Origin: Caldicellulosiruptor danielii
GTDB lineage: Bacteria > Bacillota > Thermoanaerobacteria > Caldicellulosiruptorales > Caldicellulosiruptoraceae
NCBI RefSeq assembly: GCF_034343125.1
Contig: NZ_CP139957.1
Location: forward strand, 2,412,001 to 2,476,000
DNA length: 64,000 nucleotides
Reading direction: 5' to 3'
Numbering within the stretch: the first letter of the stretch is position 1; each line of letters starts with the position of its first letter. A program made the position numbers and the translations under genes. This document shows, in pieces, positions 55,042-62,978 of this stretch. Under the pieces are notes generated by a model. That model searched no databases, was not told where the DNA came from, and saw nothing but the letters and a program-made list of their open reading frames with translations.

Positions 55042-56571
55042 TTACAGCTTTATATCTGCGCCTATCACACCCAAAAGCTTACCATAGTTGTCATATACAG
55101 GCATAGAAATTGTGATGCAGTAGTTTCTTGTGATGGCTGAGATGTAAGCTGAAGATACATATGTGTGACCTGCCACTGCTTTTGTAAACCATTCCCTGAC
55201 CTTTGCATTTTCTATACCCTCTGGCGGATTTGAATATATAAAGGTTCCATCAGGGTTGTTTGTCCACAGAGCCTCAAATATATTAGAAAACTCTTGAAGA
55301 CTCTGGTCTATAACCTCTTTGTGATTGAACTCCTTTTGCCAGCTTGAAACAAGCTGTGGAATCACTTCATTTTCAATTATTTCAATAGCCTCTGCAATGC
55401 GCTGCTGGTTTACTTCTATTTCTACTCTCTTTGTAATTTTTGCTGAAATGTCATTTCTGACAGACTCAAACTCCTTGCACATGTCAACAAGCCTGTTCAT
55501 AAGCCGCATAAGCCTTGCTGCAGTTTTTTGGCTCACCTCTACAGAACTCAAAATTTTGCTTGTGCTACTATCCACAGCGATGTAGTCATTTTCAAGCCTT
55601 GATACATAGTGTTTAAGGTCATTCACAATAGAGTACTGCACAGAGAGTCTTTCTGATGCCTGAGAAATCTTTTTGTTTATGTAGTCAACAAGGTGAGATA
55701 CCTGATTTAGTTTCTGAAAGGTAGTTCTGCCATACTCTATCTGTCTTGATATAATATCCTTGCTTTTCTCACTCAGAGTTGAAATGCTATCGGCTATGCC
55801 AGAAATCTCAATTATAAAGTCTCCAATCTCGTCTGCAGTTGATTTTGTATCATTTGAAAGCCTTCGGATTTGGTCGGCAATTACATGAAAGCCTGTTTTA
55901 AAATTCTCACCCAGTACATTTTCAAGCTTTGCAGATTCAATTGAAGCGTTCAGTGCAAGAATGTTTATCTGCTCTGAAATTTTCACAATTGTACCAAGGA
56001 AATCTTCTACCTTTTTGAAAACAGCCTTAAGCTTGTTTATTTGGTCAGCCATTTTCTGAGTATACGCTGTATTTTCAGAAACCATATTTTCTAAACCACT
56101 GGATACCTCTGCAAGCAGCTTTTGGATGTCTTCTTGAATATTCTGGTTTTTTTCTTTGAAATGAGTCATAAATTCTTCAAGGCTTGAGACATTTTCATAG
56201 GCGCTCTCAATGTGTTGAAGAACAAGCTTTAAGCCTACCAAAAGTCCTGAAATAGAATTTTGAATCTCCTTGCTATTTGTTAGCACAAGATTAGACTGCT
56301 GCTGGTTCTTTTCTGCGCTTGATTCAATGTCATAAGCAACTGACAAGATTTTGTTGTATGCAAGGTCGATCTCTTTGAATATGTCACTTAGAAAACCTTG
56401 AAAAGATGCTGCCCAGTCTTTCACAGGTGTCAAAAATAGCTTTTCAATTGCGTTGAGGTTGTTCTTTCCCTGCAAAATTGAAAGTGTCTTGTCAACAAAA
56501 ATTTTTAAAATTAGAACCGAAAACACAACTGATAGCACAAGCGCACCCAAGATAGTCAATACAACCTGCAT
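55042..56571 (-). CDS. Chemoreceptor-like protein with C-terminal Cache-type domain
   Basis: This 509-residue protein starts at ATG 56569-56571 with GGGGGG 9 bases upstream (the frame is open 29 codons further). One N-terminal helix (VVLTILGALVLSVVFSVLIL) leads directly into the MCP coiled coil with tip region [20 protein letters not shown]. The C-terminus carries a sensor-like fold (NNPDGTFIYSNPPEGIENAK, then AISMPVYDNYGKLLGVIGAD-type ending). The usual order, sensor then signalling domain, is inverted, so the Cache-like domain should be cytoplasmic. A leader hairpin precedes it. Confidence 0.85.
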   Translation of the reverse strand: MQVVLTILGALVLSVVFSVLILKIFVDKTLSILQGKNNLNAIEKLFLTPVKDWAASFQGFLSDIFKEIDLAYNKILSVAYDIESSAEKNQQQSNLVLTNSKEIQNSISGLLVGLKLVLQHIESAYENVSSLEEFMTHFKEKNQNIQEDIQKLLAEVSSGLENMVSENTAYTQKMADQINKLKAVFKKVEDFLGTIVKISEQINILALNASIESAKLENVLGENFKTGFHVIADQIRRLSNDTKSTADEIGDFIIEISGIADSISTLSEKSKDIISRQIEYGRTTFQKLNQVSHLVDYINKKISQASERLSVQYSIVNDLKHYVSRLENDYIAVDSSTSKILSSVEVSQKTAARLMRLMNRLVDMCKEFESVRNDISAKITKRVEIEVNQQRIAEAIEIIENEVIPQLVSSWQKEFNHKEVIDQSLQEFSNIFEALWTNNPDGTFIYSNPPEGIENAKVREWFTKAVAGHTYVSSAYISAITRNYCITISMPVYDNYGKLLGVIGADIKL

Positions 56572-56611
56572 CTTGCAAAACCCCCCTGAAAAAAGTTTTA
56601 CAAAAAATAAA

Positions 56612-56644
56612 AGGCGCTTTGAAGCACATCGCCCCAAAACGCCT
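56612..56644 (-). promoter_or_regulatory. Leader hairpin with T-run before the chemoreceptor
   Basis: AGGCGTTTTG pairs with CAAAGCGCCT (one G-U), loop of 13 bases, followed on the minus strand by TTTATTTTTTG. It lies between a TATAAT box near 56690 and the start codon. It could be the terminator of the upstream Rpn gene or a leader attenuator. A near-identical copy exists at 57862-57894. Confidence 0.6.
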
Positions 56645-56678
56645 TTGTTTTGGTGCAAGTATGAATTTGTTATTTTTA

Positions 56679-57638
56679 TTATAACACAAATTCTTCTCTT
56701 ATCTTCTTTATCCTCTCAATTTCAACCCCGGTTGCCTCAGCTATGAAATTATCATCAAACCCTTTTTGTATAAGCCTTCTCACAATTTCCTCTTCTTTTC
56801 GTTGTATACCTTCCTGTATACCTTCCTCATAGCCCTTTTCTTTGCCTTTTTCTTCTGCCTCTCTGTAATACTCCTGTATCAGCTGCTGAACATTGAATAT
56901 AAACTCACCCACATCTTCCACCCCCTCAGCTTCTATCTTCTCCAATAATTCATCTATTCTGCTTCTCATCTCCTCTCTCACCTGCGGTCTTACTATCCGC
57001 AACAACCATGAACAAAACACTTTTACCTGCGCCTGTGGTAACTTACTAACATATCCCGACACTTCTCTGAGCTTTCCTATAAACTCCTCTGCATTTCTTC
57101 TTGACTTTTCTAAATACAAAATAATACTTAAAATGTCTAACCTGCTTTTTAGCTTCTCATCATCAAGCCTGTTTACATCAACCAGAACATAGTTAAACAT
57201 ATCATCCTTGAATATATCAAAACCTTTAAATATCTGGGTCGGCATGTTCCAGCTACTTTTGCCATTGTACAGCACTATCGGAACAATTGGCGGAAATAAC
57301 TCATCTGCCTTCTCTTCCATGTGTCTTTTCCATATAAGGCTCATATACTCAAATAATCTCCTTGGCATACTTCTGTCTGCAGTGGATTGCGGTTCTATTA
57401 ACACATAAAAGTATATGTCCGTATCTTCTAATCTCGCTCTATATATCACATCTGCCTCTTTCTCTACAAATTCGTCCTTTATAAAACTTCTGTCTACAAA
57501 CTCTAAACTCTCAGTATCTATTTTATTTACCCATTCTCTATTTATATTGCTCCTTATAAAGTTTAAAAATACTTCCTTGAATTGAAATAATCTCTTGAAT
57601 GTCAAATCATACTGGTTATGCGGTACTCTTTGTTCCAT
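56679..57638 (-). CDS. Rpn-family recombination-promoting nuclease/putative transposase
   Basis: This 319-residue protein has the Rpn/PD-(D/E)XK-type layout: HNQYDLTFKRLFQFKEVFLN at the start, then EADVIYRARLEDTDIYFYVL (catalytic Asp, then the ExQ-type LIEPQSTADRSMPRRLFEYM). A long C-terminal charged helix bears EEGIQEGIQRKEEEIVRRLI and a final EATGVEIERIKKIREE. E. coli RpnA is a DNA endonuclease that promotes RecA-independent recombination. This is the intact relative of two fragments in the window (32094 and 36121). Its stop TAA overlaps a TATAAT box shared with the duplicated leader. Confidence 0.85.
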   Translation of the reverse strand: MEQRVPHNQYDLTFKRLFQFKEVFLNFIRSNINREWVNKIDTESLEFVDRSFIKDEFVEKEADVIYRARLEDTDIYFYVLIEPQSTADRSMPRRLFEYMSLIWKRHMEEKADELFPPIVPIVLYNGKSSWNMPTQIFKGFDIFKDDMFNYVLVDVNRLDDEKLKSRLDILSIILYLEKSRRNAEEFIGKLREVSGYVSKLPQAQVKVFCSWLLRIVRPQVREEMRSRIDELLEKIEAEGVEDVGEFIFNVQQLIQEYYREAEEKGKEKGYEEGIQEGIQRKEEEIVRRLIQKGFDDNFIAEATGVEIERIKKIREEFVL

Positions 57639-57773
57639 CTACTTCATCCTTATAATTAATTTTTCTCCAGCTATAGCTTTTTCTTCTGTCTAAAATTATA
57701 CCACAAAGACAAAGAGCATACAATCTGCATATCACTATTATTAGTTAACCTTACAAACCTGTTTGTAAACATC

Positions 57774-57850
57774 TCATAATGATAGCTTTATATCAGCACC
57801 TATCACTCCCAAAAGCTTGCCATAGCCGTCATATACAGGAATGGGAATTT
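57774..57850 (-). pseudogene. C-terminal relic of a second chemoreceptor gene
   Basis: About 24 codons read IPVYDGYGKLLGVIGADIKL and end SL-stop, nearly identical to the last residues of the 55042-56571 receptor. The downstream flank is also shared (ACAAACCTGTTTGTAAAC, also at about 55014). Directly upstream is a copy of that gene's leader and promoter, so the body of a tandem duplicate has been deleted. Confidence 0.75.
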
Positions 57851-57861
57851 ACAAAAATTAA

Positions 57862-57953
57862 AGGCGCTTTGAAGCACATCGCCCCAAAACGCCTTTGTTT
57901 TGGACGCTATATTCTTTGTTTGTTATTATAACACAGGTTTTTGAAAATGACAA
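57862..57953 (-). promoter_or_regulatory. Duplicated chemoreceptor leader: promoter plus hairpin
   Basis: TTGTCA (plus 57948-57953) and TATAAT (plus 57925-57930) are 17 bases apart. The hairpin AGGCGTTTTG/CAAAGCGCCT (57862-57894) follows about 30 bases later, with loop GGGGCGATGTGCTT and a TTTAATTTTTG tail. Both the hairpin and its loop match 56612-56644, supporting a conserved leader element. Confidence 0.65.
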
Positions 57954-57963
57954 GTAGAAATTC

Positions 57964-58812
57964 CTATTCTTTCACAGCCCCCGCAGTAAGACCAGATACA
58001 ATTCTTTGCTGGAATACAAATACCATTAGCACAAGCGGAATCATAACCACAATTGCTGCAGCTGAAATCTCATCCCAAGGAATTGTGAATCGTCCCTGGA
58101 ACATGACTATACCAACAGAAACTGTTCTCCAAATATCATCAGTGTTTATGACCAAAGCAAACAGAAATTCATTCCAGACCGAAATAAATATCAGTATAGC
58201 TGCCGTAAAAATACCAGGTGCTATAAGAGGTGTTATTATTTTGTAAAATATTTGAAACGTGTTGCACCCATCAATTTTTGCTGCTTCATCAATTTCATGA
58301 GAGATACCTTGATAAAATGTTGTCAGATACCAAATGGCAAGTGGCAGTGAAAATGTGGTGTATGGAATTAAAAGCCCAAAGAAGCTATTTCTTAAACCAA
58401 GGTTTTTTACAATAACGTAAATAGGAGATACAATTGTAATTTGTGGAAACATTGAAACAGCTAATGAAAGACTCAAAACAAGGTTTTTAACCTTGGGTGA
58501 AATATTTGTTTTAGCAATAGCATATGCTGCAAAACTTGCTATTACAATGGATATAATAGTGGTCTCAAGACCAATTACAAAGCTGTTTAAAATGTATCTG
58601 GCAAATGGTCTTTCAGTAAACACCATCTTGTAATTTCCAAAATGAGGTTTTAAGGTTATCAAAGATGAAATATTGAATATCTCACTCTTTGGCCTTATTG
58701 ATGTTATAAATAACCAGTAAAAGGGAAATAAAATTACAATCAATGCAAGAACAATTACCGTACTCATTGCAATTTTCGCAATCTTTTCGCCTGTCAATTT
58801 CTTTTTCTTCAT
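57964..58812 (-). CDS. Carbohydrate ABC transporter permease (MalG type)
   Basis: This 282-residue permease has six hydrophobic helices and the cytoplasmic EAA loop EIDEAAKIDGCNTFQIFYKI, then ITPLIAPGIFTAAILIF, which docks to the ATPase. The C-terminal RIVSGLTAGAVKE ending is characteristic of MalG-type sugar permeases. It completes the translocation pore with the permease encoded 9 bases upstream. No ATPase gene lies nearby, so a shared MsmK-type ATPase encoded elsewhere probably powers it. Confidence 0.92.
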   Translation of the reverse strand: MKKKKLTGEKIAKIAMSTVIVLALIVILFPFYWLFITSIRPKSEIFNISSLITLKPHFGNYKMVFTERPFARYILNSFVIGLETTIISIVIASFAAYAIAKTNISPKVKNLVLSLSLAVSMFPQITIVSPIYVIVKNLGLRNSFFGLLIPYTTFSLPLAIWYLTTFYQGISHEIDEAAKIDGCNTFQIFYKIITPLIAPGIFTAAILIFISVWNEFLFALVINTDDIWRTVSVGIVMFQGRFTIPWDEISAAAIVVMIPLVLMVFVFQQRIVSGLTAGAVKE

Positions 58813-58821
58813 ATTACACCA

Positions 58822-60105
58822 TCACCTCTTTTGATGTGAAAATACCTCAGCACCAAGGATTTTTATATAGATAAAGCTTATAATTGTTACCATTATAAAA
58901 ATCAGCACAGCTAAGGTTGAACCCCTTCCAAAGTCAAGCTGGTTAAACAAAGTCTTGTATGTATAGATAGAAACTGTCTCAGTTGAGTTTGCAGGCCCGC
59001 CACCTGTTAAAACATAAATTAGGTCAAATACTCTAAATGCATCCAGTGTTCTAAAAAGCAGGGCAACAAGTATGGTTGGTTTTAACATTGGCAATGTAAT
59101 CCTGAAAAATTGATAAACTGCATTTGCGCCATCCACTTTTGCTGCTTCGTACAAAGAATCAGGTATTGTTTGAAGTCCTGCAACAAGCAAAATAGCAATA
59201 TAAGGTGTCGTTTTCCAGATATCAGCGGTCATTGCGGCTATCATTGCATTTGTGGTATTTGACAAAAGGTCCGCCGGACTTTTTATAAGTCCAATGTCTG
59301 CAAAAAACTTCGCTAAAATACCAACCTGACCATCATACATAAACTTCCACATCAAAGCTGATATAACAGTAGGGATTGCCCAGGGCAAAAGAACAATGCT
59401 TTTGAAAATATTTTTAAGGTTTGTTACTTTGTGCATAATAACTGCAAGCATCAGGCCAAATACGAGTTCAAAAAATACAGTTACAACTGTGAACAAAAGT
59501 GTATTTTTTATGGCCGACAAAAGCCTTGAATCTTTTAGATAGTAGCTATAGTTCTGAAAACCAACAAAGTTTGGTTTTACTATAACCTGGTCAAGCGCTA
59601 AAAGTGCCTGTTTTAAATCATTGGTCTCTTGCATGCTTGGCAATGAATTTGCAAGTACTATGAGTTTTTTGACATACTCATTGTATTGATTTATCTCTTT
59701 TTTTGAAACAGATAGATACTTGAGCTTTACATCAACTGGCTGAAAGTTGTTCAAAAGGTCATTTACTTTGTTGAGCCGGGATATCTTATCATTGGTATTG
59801 AATATGCTCTTTTCCATTTCGGGTAATAAAGATTTTATTTGAACTATTATCTTCTTTTGTTTATTATCCAAATTTTGGCTATTAATACTTTCAAGTATTG
59901 ATGATACTGTAAAGAGCGTATTTGCATAGTTCTCAACATCTATCTTATATGATAAAGACACCTCGCTTTTTGTCGGGTTGTTGAGCTGAATGTCAAATAA
60001 GCTAAACACAAAAACCTGAACCAGTGGAATCACTGCAACAAAGATGAATATCAAAACTGCAGGTAGTAAAAATAAATATCCAAACAGTTTTTCCTTTCTG
60101 TCCAT
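58822..60105 (-). CDS. Carbohydrate ABC transporter permease (MalF type) with large insert
   Basis: This 427-residue permease has a first helix near residues 10-32, then an extracytoplasmic insert of about 150 residues that is helical and charged (NSQNLDNKQKKIIVQIKSLL). A canonical five-helix permease part follows, with the EAA loop LYEAAKVDGANAVYQFFRIT and ending VTIISFIYIKILGAEVF. Typical MalF-like Firmicutes proteins are about 290-310 residues, so the insert is unusual, though E. coli MalF also has a large P2 loop. It may interact with the binding protein. Confidence 0.9.
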   Translation of the reverse strand: MDRKEKLFGYLFLLPAVLIFIFVAVIPLVQVFVFSLFDIQLNNPTKSEVSLSYKIDVENYANTLFTVSSILESINSQNLDNKQKKIIVQIKSLLPEMEKSIFNTNDKISRLNKVNDLLNNFQPVDVKLKYLSVSKKEINQYNEYVKKLIVLANSLPSMQETNDLKQALLALDQVIVKPNFVGFQNYSYYLKDSRLLSAIKNTLLFTVVTVFFELVFGLMLAVIMHKVTNLKNIFKSIVLLPWAIPTVISALMWKFMYDGQVGILAKFFADIGLIKSPADLLSNTTNAMIAAMTADIWKTTPYIAILLVAGLQTIPDSLYEAAKVDGANAVYQFFRITLPMLKPTILVALLFRTLDAFRVFDLIYVLTGGGPANSTETVSIYTYKTLFNQLDFGRGSTLAVLIFIMVTIISFIYIKILGAEVFSHQKR

Positions 60106-60129
60106 CTTTTCCCTCCCCTTTAAACTTTA

Positions 60130-60161
60130 TTGGCAGGCTTAAAAGTTTTTAAGCCTGCCAA
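60130..60161 (-). promoter_or_regulatory. Intercistronic palindrome between binding-protein and permease genes
   Basis: TTGGCAGGCTTAAAA and TTTTAAGCCTGCCAA are perfect 15-base arms separated by two bases. This sits just after the binding-protein stop. Such hairpins often protect the upstream mRNA and reduce read-through, giving more binding protein than permease. Confidence 0.75.
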
Positions 60162-60182
60162 CCTCTATTGTTGATTATTTTC

Positions 60183-61460
60183 TTACTTTTGAGTTTTAAC
60201 AAGCTCTTTCAGCTTTTTGTCCAAATCAAGAACAGCTGTTTTTACATCCTTCTTGCCATTTACGATGTTAGAAAACTCAATCTGCATAGCATCTGAAAGC
60301 TTTGGATAAATTGGTGATACAGGTCTTGGAACAGCCGCTAAAATAGCTTCAATAAACTTCTTGTCGCCTATTAGAGGATTTGCTTTTATAACATCTTTGT
60401 CGTTAAAAAGTGGCTTGTAAACAGGAACATTTCCGTTATAAATAGCCATAAGTTTTTGTCCTTCTCTTTGTACAAGGAACTTTAAAAGTCTCCATGAAGC
60501 TTCAGGATTCTTTGTGTATTTGTTTATACCAACCATCCAGCCACCAAGTGCTGCAGCTGAACCTTTTGAACCTTTTGGAAGTGGCAAGATTCCTACTTTT
60601 CCTTTTACCTTTGATTGTGGACTGTTTACCATTGCCCACATGTAAGGCCAGTTTCTTGCAAATACTGCAAGACCGTTTATGAAAGCTGTATGTGTTTCAA
60701 TCTCTGTAAATGTGTTGACGTTTGGTGGAACAATCCCAGATGTTATAACCTTTCTCATCATGGTAAGTCCATCAATTGTTCCTTTGTTATTAACTACTAT
60801 ATTTCCACTCTCATCAACAACTCTGCCGCCATATGAAGCAATATACTCTATCGCATCACAAACAAGACCCTCATATTGTTTTGCTTGCATCAAAAATCCA
60901 TATTTTGTACCCTTTTTACCCTTGTACTTTTTAGCAACTCTAATCAAATCATCCCATGTCTTTGGAAGTTCATTTTGAGGAACAATGTCTTTTCTGTAAT
61001 AAAGAAGTCCTGCGTCAATAAACCTTGGAAATGCCCACATCTGGCCTTTGAACCTTGCAGCATCAATTGTTCCTTTGATATAATCGTTTAAATTAATTTT
61101 GTCTCTCTTTATAAACCTGTCAAGCGGAAGTGTGTAACCTGCTTGAGCAAACTCAGCTGGCCAGATAACATCCATGTCAAACACATCAATGTCAGAACCA
61201 CCTGCGCTCAGCACTGTCACAAGCTGGTCATGGTTTTGACCTGTGTCAGATGGGTTTTCTTTGTAGATAACCTTGATGTTGGGGTTTTTCTTCATAAACT
61301 CTTTGATAATCTTTTCTGTTGCATGAGTTTCGTCTTTGCCACGTACATAGGTGATTGTGACTTGCTTTTTCGAAGCGGCATTAGAATCAGTAGGTCCAAA
61401 GGCTAAAAATAAGCCTGCACTCAACGCAATCAAAATTAGCACAGCAATAAATCTTTTCAT
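60183..61460 (-). CDS. Sugar ABC transporter substrate-binding protein
   Basis: This 425-residue family-1 solute-binding protein has VTITYVRGKDETHATEKIIK, the family signature DVFDMDVIWPAEFAQAGYTL, and mature-domain motifs YYRKDIVPQNELPKTWDDLI and AALGGWMVGINKYTKNPEAS. The N-terminus is a Sec signal, but the expected lipobox Cys is absent: LFLAFGPTDSN reads Phe (TTT) where Cys (TGT) would be typical. The substrate is probably a trehalose/maltose-like oligosaccharide, not determinable here. It heads the operon controlled by the LacI-type repressor upstream. Confidence 0.9.
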   Translation of the reverse strand: MKRFIAVLILIALSAGLFLAFGPTDSNAASKKQVTITYVRGKDETHATEKIIKEFMKKNPNIKVIYKENPSDTGQNHDQLVTVLSAGGSDIDVFDMDVIWPAEFAQAGYTLPLDRFIKRDKINLNDYIKGTIDAARFKGQMWAFPRFIDAGLLYYRKDIVPQNELPKTWDDLIRVAKKYKGKKGTKYGFLMQAKQYEGLVCDAIEYIASYGGRVVDESGNIVVNNKGTIDGLTMMRKVITSGIVPPNVNTFTEIETHTAFINGLAVFARNWPYMWAMVNSPQSKVKGKVGILPLPKGSKGSAAALGGWMVGINKYTKNPEASWRLLKFLVQREGQKLMAIYNGNVPVYKPLFNDKDVIKANPLIGDKKFIEAILAAVPRPVSPIYPKLSDAMQIEFSNIVNGKKDVKTAVLDLDKKLKELVKTQK

Positions 61461-61515
61461 TTAAAAATACCTCCTTTTAGTAAGTTTATGGTATAATATA
61501 GAGTGGGGAGTTGTA

Positions 61516-61589
61516 TATTATCCCAGATTATGGGATAATACCATTTCTGTGCCTGGTCTGAGCTCAAAATACTTTTTTTAGACCAGGCA
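61516..61589 (-). promoter_or_regulatory. Two leader hairpins of the sugar transporter operon
   Basis: TATTATCCCA/TGGGATAATA (61516-61540) and TGCCTGGTCT/AGACCAGGCA (61550-61589) are perfect 10-bp stems between promoter and ribosome site. Neither is followed by a T-run on the minus strand, so mRNA stability or a translational role is likelier than termination. Confidence 0.5.
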
Positions 61590-61607
61590 GCTATTTTTAT
61601 TGTCTAT

Positions 61608-61658
61608 CGTAATCGTTTACGCTAAATAGAATATATTATATCTTGTTCAATTTGTCAA
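61608..61658 (-). promoter_or_regulatory. Promoter and LacI-type operator of the sugar transporter
   Basis: TTGACA (plus 61653-61658) and TATATT (plus 61630-61635) are 17 bases apart on the minus strand. The near-perfect palindrome CGTAATCGTTTACG (61608-61621), with the central CG typical of LacI-family operators, lies at the expected transcript start. A related site is at 62724-62737. Confidence 0.75.
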
Positions 61659-61679
61659 TAGGTTTTTAAAAAAGGCTAC

Positions 61680-62687
61680 TTATTTTGTGATATTTGCATT
61701 TCTGGTTGAATCTCTTGGAACTATTGAGGCGTCAAGGATGTATTTACCTTTTGATACTTCTTTTCCAGTTAAAATGTTTATCAAAAGTTGTGCAGCCAAC
61801 CTTCCCATTTCATATCGTGGTTGATGAACTGTGGTAATTTTAGGTGTGACCATCGATGAAAGCTCAATGTCGTCAAATCCCATAACTCCAAGTTCATCAG
61901 GAATTGAAAAACCAAGCTCTTTTGCAGCATCACATGCCCCAATTGCCATTTCATCGTTTGAGCAAAAGATGGCATCTGGATAAGACTTGGCACTTAAAAG
62001 TTCTTTTGCAAGCTTGTAGCCACTTTCGTACTTGAAGTCACCATATTTTATGTATTTTTCATCGCAGTTTAGTCCTAAATTCTCAAGTGCCATTTTATAT
62101 CCTTTTAATCTATCTTGAGACAGCATCGCTCCAATTTTTCCAGTTATTTTGGCAATTCTTCGATATCCACATTTATATAAAAACATTGTAGCATCATATG
62201 CAGCTTTGAAATTGTCAACGCACACAGTCACAAGCTCGTCAGAAAAATAGTCAGAAATCACAACCATAGGAAACTGTCTTGATATTTCAACAATCCTTTG
62301 AGGCTCACTCAAACTTCCCACAATCAAAATCCCATCTGCTATCTGTCCTTTCATCATCCTGTAATACTCTTCTTCAATTTCCTGAGAATCTGAAAAATCA
62401 CCAAGGATGATGTTATAACCTTTTTCGCGAGCTTCCTTCTCGATACCTTTTATTAACTTATTGAAAAAGTAGTTCTCTATATCAGGTATCATCACCAGAA
62501 TATTTTTTGTCTCTTTACTTCTGAGCCTTCTTGCGCTTTGGTTCGGAATATATCCAAGCTGATCTATAATTCTCAAGATTTCTTTTCTCTTTTCCTCACT
62601 TACTCCATCTTTGCCGCTAAGCGCCCTTGAAATTGTAGCAACAGAATAGCCTGTTATCTTTGCTATGTCTTTTATTGTGTATCTCAT
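61680..62687 (-). CDS. LacI-family transcriptional repressor
   Basis: This 335-residue regulator has the helix-turn-helix YTIKDIAKITGYSVATISRA, then the hinge NQSARRLRSKETKNILVMIP. A periplasmic-binding-protein-like effector domain follows, with GDFSDSQEIEEEYYRMM, SNDEMAIGACDAAKELGF and VMGFDDIELSSMVTPKITTV. It should bind the CGTAA-type palindromes before the ABC operon and release on sugar binding. I choose ATG 62685-62687, nine bases after GG; an ATG 9 bases earlier is too close to the ribosome site. The product represses in the same orientation, directly upstream. Confidence 0.9.
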   Translation of the reverse strand: MRYTIKDIAKITGYSVATISRALSGKDGVSEEKRKEILRIIDQLGYIPNQSARRLRSKETKNILVMIPDIENYFFNKLIKGIEKEAREKGYNIILGDFSDSQEIEEEYYRMMKGQIADGILIVGSLSEPQRIVEISRQFPMVVISDYFSDELVTVCVDNFKAAYDATMFLYKCGYRRIAKITGKIGAMLSQDRLKGYKMALENLGLNCDEKYIKYGDFKYESGYKLAKELLSAKSYPDAIFCSNDEMAIGACDAAKELGFSIPDELGVMGFDDIELSSMVTPKITTVHQPRYEMGRLAAQLLINILTGKEVSKGKYILDASIVPRDSTRNANITK

Positions 62688-62723
62688 CTTTCTCATCCTT
62701 TTCTTCTTTGATTTATATTGGTA

Positions 62724-62737
62724 CGTAATCGATTTCG
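62724..62737 (-). promoter_or_regulatory. Probable autoregulatory LacI-type operator
   Basis: CGTAATCGATTTCG matches the operator at 61608-61621 at 12 of 14 positions, keeps the central CG and lies about 37 bases before the repressor start. It probably mediates autoregulation. Confidence 0.5.
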
Positions 62738-62912
62738 GCTTTAAATAAAAATATAGCAGTATCTTTAGGCAAAATCAATACATATTTTGTATAAAATGTG
62801 CGAAATCTTGTTGAACAAAGACAACAAAAAACTCTGTCTTTTTTTATTAAGCTATTCCCTGCAACTGCTCTTGTCATGCTCTTAATTCCCTTTTATTTTC
62901 TTTAAACTTCCA

Positions 62913-62963
62913 TTTACCAAACAAATTTTCGATGGTATAATATGAATATACAAACTTATGTTC
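62913..62963 (+). promoter_or_regulatory. dinB promoter with SOS-box-like site
   Basis: TATAAT (62936-62941) has a weak TTTACC -35 at 17 bases. AAACTTATGTTC (62952-62963) differs by one base from the Gram-positive LexA pattern GAAC-N4-GTTC and would overlap the transcript start. Confidence 0.5.
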
Positions 62964-62978
62964 TATGGGTGAGAAAAA

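Noticed and set aside
61550-61589. 10-bp hairpin as terminator of the LacI-family gene
   Set aside because: The T-rich side faces the plus strand, where no gene ends. On the minus strand the promoter of the transporter lies between repressor gene and hairpin, so it belongs to the leader.
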